A stretch of DNA of 15,049 bases, taken from the NCBI GenBank assembly GCA_028703545.1, contig JAQVMR010000021.1, positions 1-15,049 of the forward strand, written 5' to 3'. Below the pieces are notes generated by a model. The model searched no databases and had not been told where the DNA came from. It worked only from the letters and a program-made list of their open reading frames with translations. Position 1 is the stretch's first letter. Each line of letters begins with the position of its first letter. Both the position numbers and the translations under genes were made by a program. Shown one piece after another: positions 13,213-15,049 of the stretch. This stretch comes from Patescibacteria group bacterium. Its GTDB lineage: Bacteria; Patescibacteriota; Patescibacteriia; UBA1558; S5-K13.

Positions 13213-13241
13213 ATATTAGATGATACAGATATATAAATCAA
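13213..13241 (-). promoter_or_regulatory. glmS promoter
   Basis: Minus strand: TTGATT (13241-13236), a 17-bp spacer and TAATAT (13218-13213). The predicted start near 13206 leaves a leader of about 88 nt that contains the upstream ORF. That is too short for a glmS ribozyme. Confidence 0.65.
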
Positions 13242-13290
13242 TAATGAAATTTATTATAAAAATTATACAAAAATAACAGACGCCATTTAT

Positions 13291-13518
13291 CTAGAGTTTT
13301 TCTATTTCTTTTAAATCTTTATCTGGTAAATATAATATTAAAATTCCTATAATTATACCAACAATTGTGCTCCAGCCATGAGAACCATCAAAAAATATTT
13401 TATCAATTCCATCAAGTAGATACCAAATACCACGCCAAACTAAAACCAAACCAATAACCGTTAAAATGTGTCCGCCTAAATATTTAACAGTTAATTTACT
13501 TTTTTGTTTTTTAAACAT
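13291..13518 (-). CDS. Small two-helix membrane protein of unknown function, 75 aa
   Basis: A basic N-terminus (MFKKQKSKLTVK) precedes two predicted membrane helices: about 14-36 (GGHILTVIGLVLVWRGIWYLL) and about 48-65 (GWSTIVGIIIGILILYLP). They are joined by the polar loop DGIDKIFFDGSH, and an acidic/basic tail follows. By the positive-inside rule both ends would be cytoplasmic. I do not recognise the family. It lies 27 nt after the dehydrogenase gene in the same direction and is probably the last gene of that operon. The start at 13518 is the only ATG that keeps the basic leader. There is no Shine-Dalgarno site. Confidence 0.7.
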   Translation of the reverse strand: MFKKQKSKLTVKYLGGHILTVIGLVLVWRGIWYLLDGIDKIFFDGSHGWSTIVGIIIGILILYLPDKDLKEIEKL

Positions 13519-13545
13519 AATTTTATATTTTAGTTTTTAATAAAT

Positions 13546-14283
13546 TTATCTCAGTGTCCATCCCCCATCAACTATTATAGTCTGACCAGTTATATAACTT
13601 GATAAATCAGAAGCTAAAAATACAACCGCCCAAGCAATGTCTTCTACTTGTCCCATTCTAGCAAGGGGTATCATTGATATTGTTTGATTTTCTAAATTTT
13701 TATCTGGATTATGTGCTCCGGGAGTTTCTATTACGCCGGGTGCAATTGCATTAACTGTGATTTTTCTACTGGCTACTTCTAATGCCAAGGCTCTTATCAT
13801 ACTATTTAGGGCTCCCTTAGAAGCACAATAATGCGTGAGACCATTAAACCCCACGAAAGATGCTATAGAAGAAATATTTATTATTCTTCCTCCGTTTGGC
13901 ATTATTTTCAAAGCTTCTTGCGAACATAAAAAAATACTTTTCAAATTCACGGAAATAACTCTATCCCAATCACCTTCTGTAATTTCCTCAAAAGATTTAT
14001 GAGGATAAATACCAGCATTATTTACTAAAATATCAAGTTTTCCAAAAATTTCTTGTACTTTTTGCATCATCTCATTTACTTGATCTTTTTGTGAAACATC
14101 ACATTTTATAAGTAATACCCTTACTCCTAATAATGAAATTTCCCTTTCTACATTTTTTAATTCCACCTCATCAATATCAGAAATAATAACACTACAACCC
14201 TCTTTTGCTAGAGATAATGCAATTCCGCGACCAATTCCCCTACTCGCACCGGTGACTAATGCTATTTTATTTTTTAGTAACAT
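13546..14283 (-). CDS. Short-chain dehydrogenase/reductase (FabG-like)
   Basis: The 245-aa classical SDR has the cofactor-binding TGASRGIG (11-18), D36 at the end of the second strand (a residue favouring NAD(H) over NADP(H)), CDVS (61-64), NNAG (88-91) and catalytic N113, S139, Y152 and K156 (the latter two in YCASKGA). The C-terminus ITGQTIIVDGGWTLR is typical. It resembles 3-oxoacyl-ACP reductase and many sugar or alcohol dehydrogenases. The NAD-type Asp argues against a dedicated FabG, and no fatty-acid gene is nearby, so the substrate is open. It lies in an operon between the metallophosphoesterase and the small membrane protein. Confidence 0.93.
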   Translation of the reverse strand: MLLKNKIALVTGASRGIGRGIALSLAKEGCSVIISDIDEVELKNVEREISLLGVRVLLIKCDVSQKDQVNEMMQKVQEIFGKLDILVNNAGIYPHKSFEEITEGDWDRVISVNLKSIFLCSQEALKIMPNGGRIINISSIASFVGFNGLTHYCASKGALNSMIRALALEVASRKITVNAIAPGVIETPGAHNPDKNLENQTISMIPLARMGQVEDIAWAVVFLASDLSSYITGQTIIVDGGWTLR

Positions 14284-14329
14284 AGTTTTATTTTAATTAT
14301 TTATTATTTTATATTCAATTTTTAAAATT

Positions 14330-14887
14330 CTATAATTCAATTATTTTGTCTTCATAGACATAAATAATATTTGTATCTTCATGTTTAGTAACTAGATTTT
14401 CTTTTGTTGGATAAGTGTGTCCGTGTAAAAAATATTTTGGTTTTTTCTGTTCAATATACTCTCTTAAAGCAATCAAACCTTCGTGAGTTGGATCTCCTGC
14501 CTCGTCATTAATTCCAAATGCGGGGGAATGTGCTATAAAAACATCCACATATGGAAAATCTTTTAATAATTCCTGAGCTTCTTTTTGTGAATACATTGGG
14601 TGGTCTGATTTTTTATATTTTAAAGAACCCTCAAATCCTCCAAAAATTAAACTCTTATGCTCAAATGTTGCTAAATGAAGATTAATAATATTAAGAGAGT
14701 CAAAATATTTTCCGGAACAATGATTTCCATATACGCCAATCTTTGGAATATTTTTTATATTTTCCAATTCTTTAAGTAAAGAATAATTAAGGTCTCCAAG
14801 AGTACAAATTAAGTCTATTGGATTTCTATTTACAATATCTAAAATATTATTTTTTGGTGCTTTATCAGCAATGGCTAAAACTAACAT
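14330..14887 (-). CDS. Calcineurin-like metallophosphoesterase
   Basis: The 185-aa protein follows the metallophosphoesterase plan: D8 in the first strand loop, GD at 31-32 (CTLGDLN), GNH at 54-56, H120 in FIAHSP and HGH at 155-157. This metal-centre set suits a phosphodiesterase or phosphatase. The usual DxH of motif I is D-K-A here, so one metal ligand is missing; GNH and HGH are intact. GDPTHEGL (131-138) resembles related small phosphoesterases of the UPF0046/YfcE kind. The substrate is unknown. It is first of the three genes transcribed toward 13291 unless the truncated gene to its right belongs to the same operon. Confidence 0.85.
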   Translation of the reverse strand: MLVLAIADKAPKNNILDIVNRNPIDLICTLGDLNYSLLKELENIKNIPKIGVYGNHCSGKYFDSLNIINLHLATFEHKSLIFGGFEGSLKYKKSDHPMYSQKEAQELLKDFPYVDVFIAHSPAFGINDEAGDPTHEGLIALREYIEQKKPKYFLHGHTYPTKENLVTKHEDTNIIYVYEDKIIEL

Positions 14888-14915
14888 CTTCTTTATATTT
14901 TTTTCTAAATTAATA

Positions 14916-15049
14916 TTATTTCAAATAAAAATTTTTAGCTTTTTTAAATAACTTATTTACTATTTTAATTCCTGTTTTTGTTTTAAATTTTGGTAATCTT
15001 TTTTCTTCAAAACCACTTATAAATTTAATTCTATCTTCATCGTTTAAAC
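14916..15049 (-). CDS. C-terminal end of a protein cut by the window edge
   Basis: An open frame enters from the right edge (first full codon at 15047) and ends at TAA 14918-14916. The visible 43 residues begin LNDEDRIKFISGFEEKR and end KKAKNFYLK; they are strongly basic and helical in character. No domain can be named from this tail. It lies 28 nt upstream of the metallophosphoesterase on the same strand and is likely co-transcribed with it. Confidence 0.6.
   Translation of the reverse strand, partial: LNDEDRIKFISGFEEKRLPKFKTKTGIKIVNKLFKKAKNFYLK

Overview
The window is strongly A+T-rich (roughly 70% or more A+T by eye), densely coded and mostly on the minus strand. Gene content and style point to a small-genome bacterium of the Candidate Phyla Radiation/Patescibacteria type: a four-helix-bundle (23S rRNA intervening-sequence) protein, a dnaG-rpoD operon whose sigma factor has a very lysine-rich tail, PspC, AlkD, MazG-like and patatin genes, and few Shine-Dalgarno sites. 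This placement is inference. TGA acts as a stop and does not interrupt the long genes, so the glycine-UGA code of Gracilibacteria/SR1 is unlikely.

Layout. 1-395: a G+C-rich double hairpin, a complete tRNA-Asn(GTT), then two 99-bp tandem repeats. Each repeat carries the first 24 nt of that tRNA interrupted by a 30-bp double palindrome. 396-4014 (minus): dnaG, rpoD, then a four-helix-bundle gene bracketed by inverted repeats. 4056-5837 (plus): a 74-aa unknown gene with strong promoter, ribosome site and terminator, then an MFS exporter behind what looks like a complete ribosome-dependent transcription attenuator (promoter, 28-aa leader peptide, antiterminator, terminator). 5865-8570 (minus): an operon of C-terminal processing protease, PspC membrane protein and AlkD-like DNA glycosylase. 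8623-8951: a 67-aa cysteine-rich gene with its own control signals. 9086-13241 (minus): glmS (with a 19-codon upstream ORF), patatin-like lipase, HD phosphohydrolase and a broken mazG. A 34-bp copy of the glmS 3' end flanks the patatin gene on its far side. 13291-14887 (minus): metallophosphoesterase, short-chain dehydrogenase and a small membrane protein, with the tail of another gene at the right edge.

How the genes relate. dnaG-rpoD is the core of the classical macromolecular-synthesis operon. glmS feeds UDP-GlcNAc and peptidoglycan synthesis. The protease/PspC/AlkD operon suggests envelope and DNA maintenance. The leader-controlled exporter suggests induction when translation is disturbed, as by a ribosome-targeting drug. 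The most interesting signals lie outside the main genes: the exporter attenuator, the palindrome in tRNA fragments, the glmS-end duplication around patatin, the glmS upstream ORF, and the mazG remnant whose start was lost inside a stop/start overlap.
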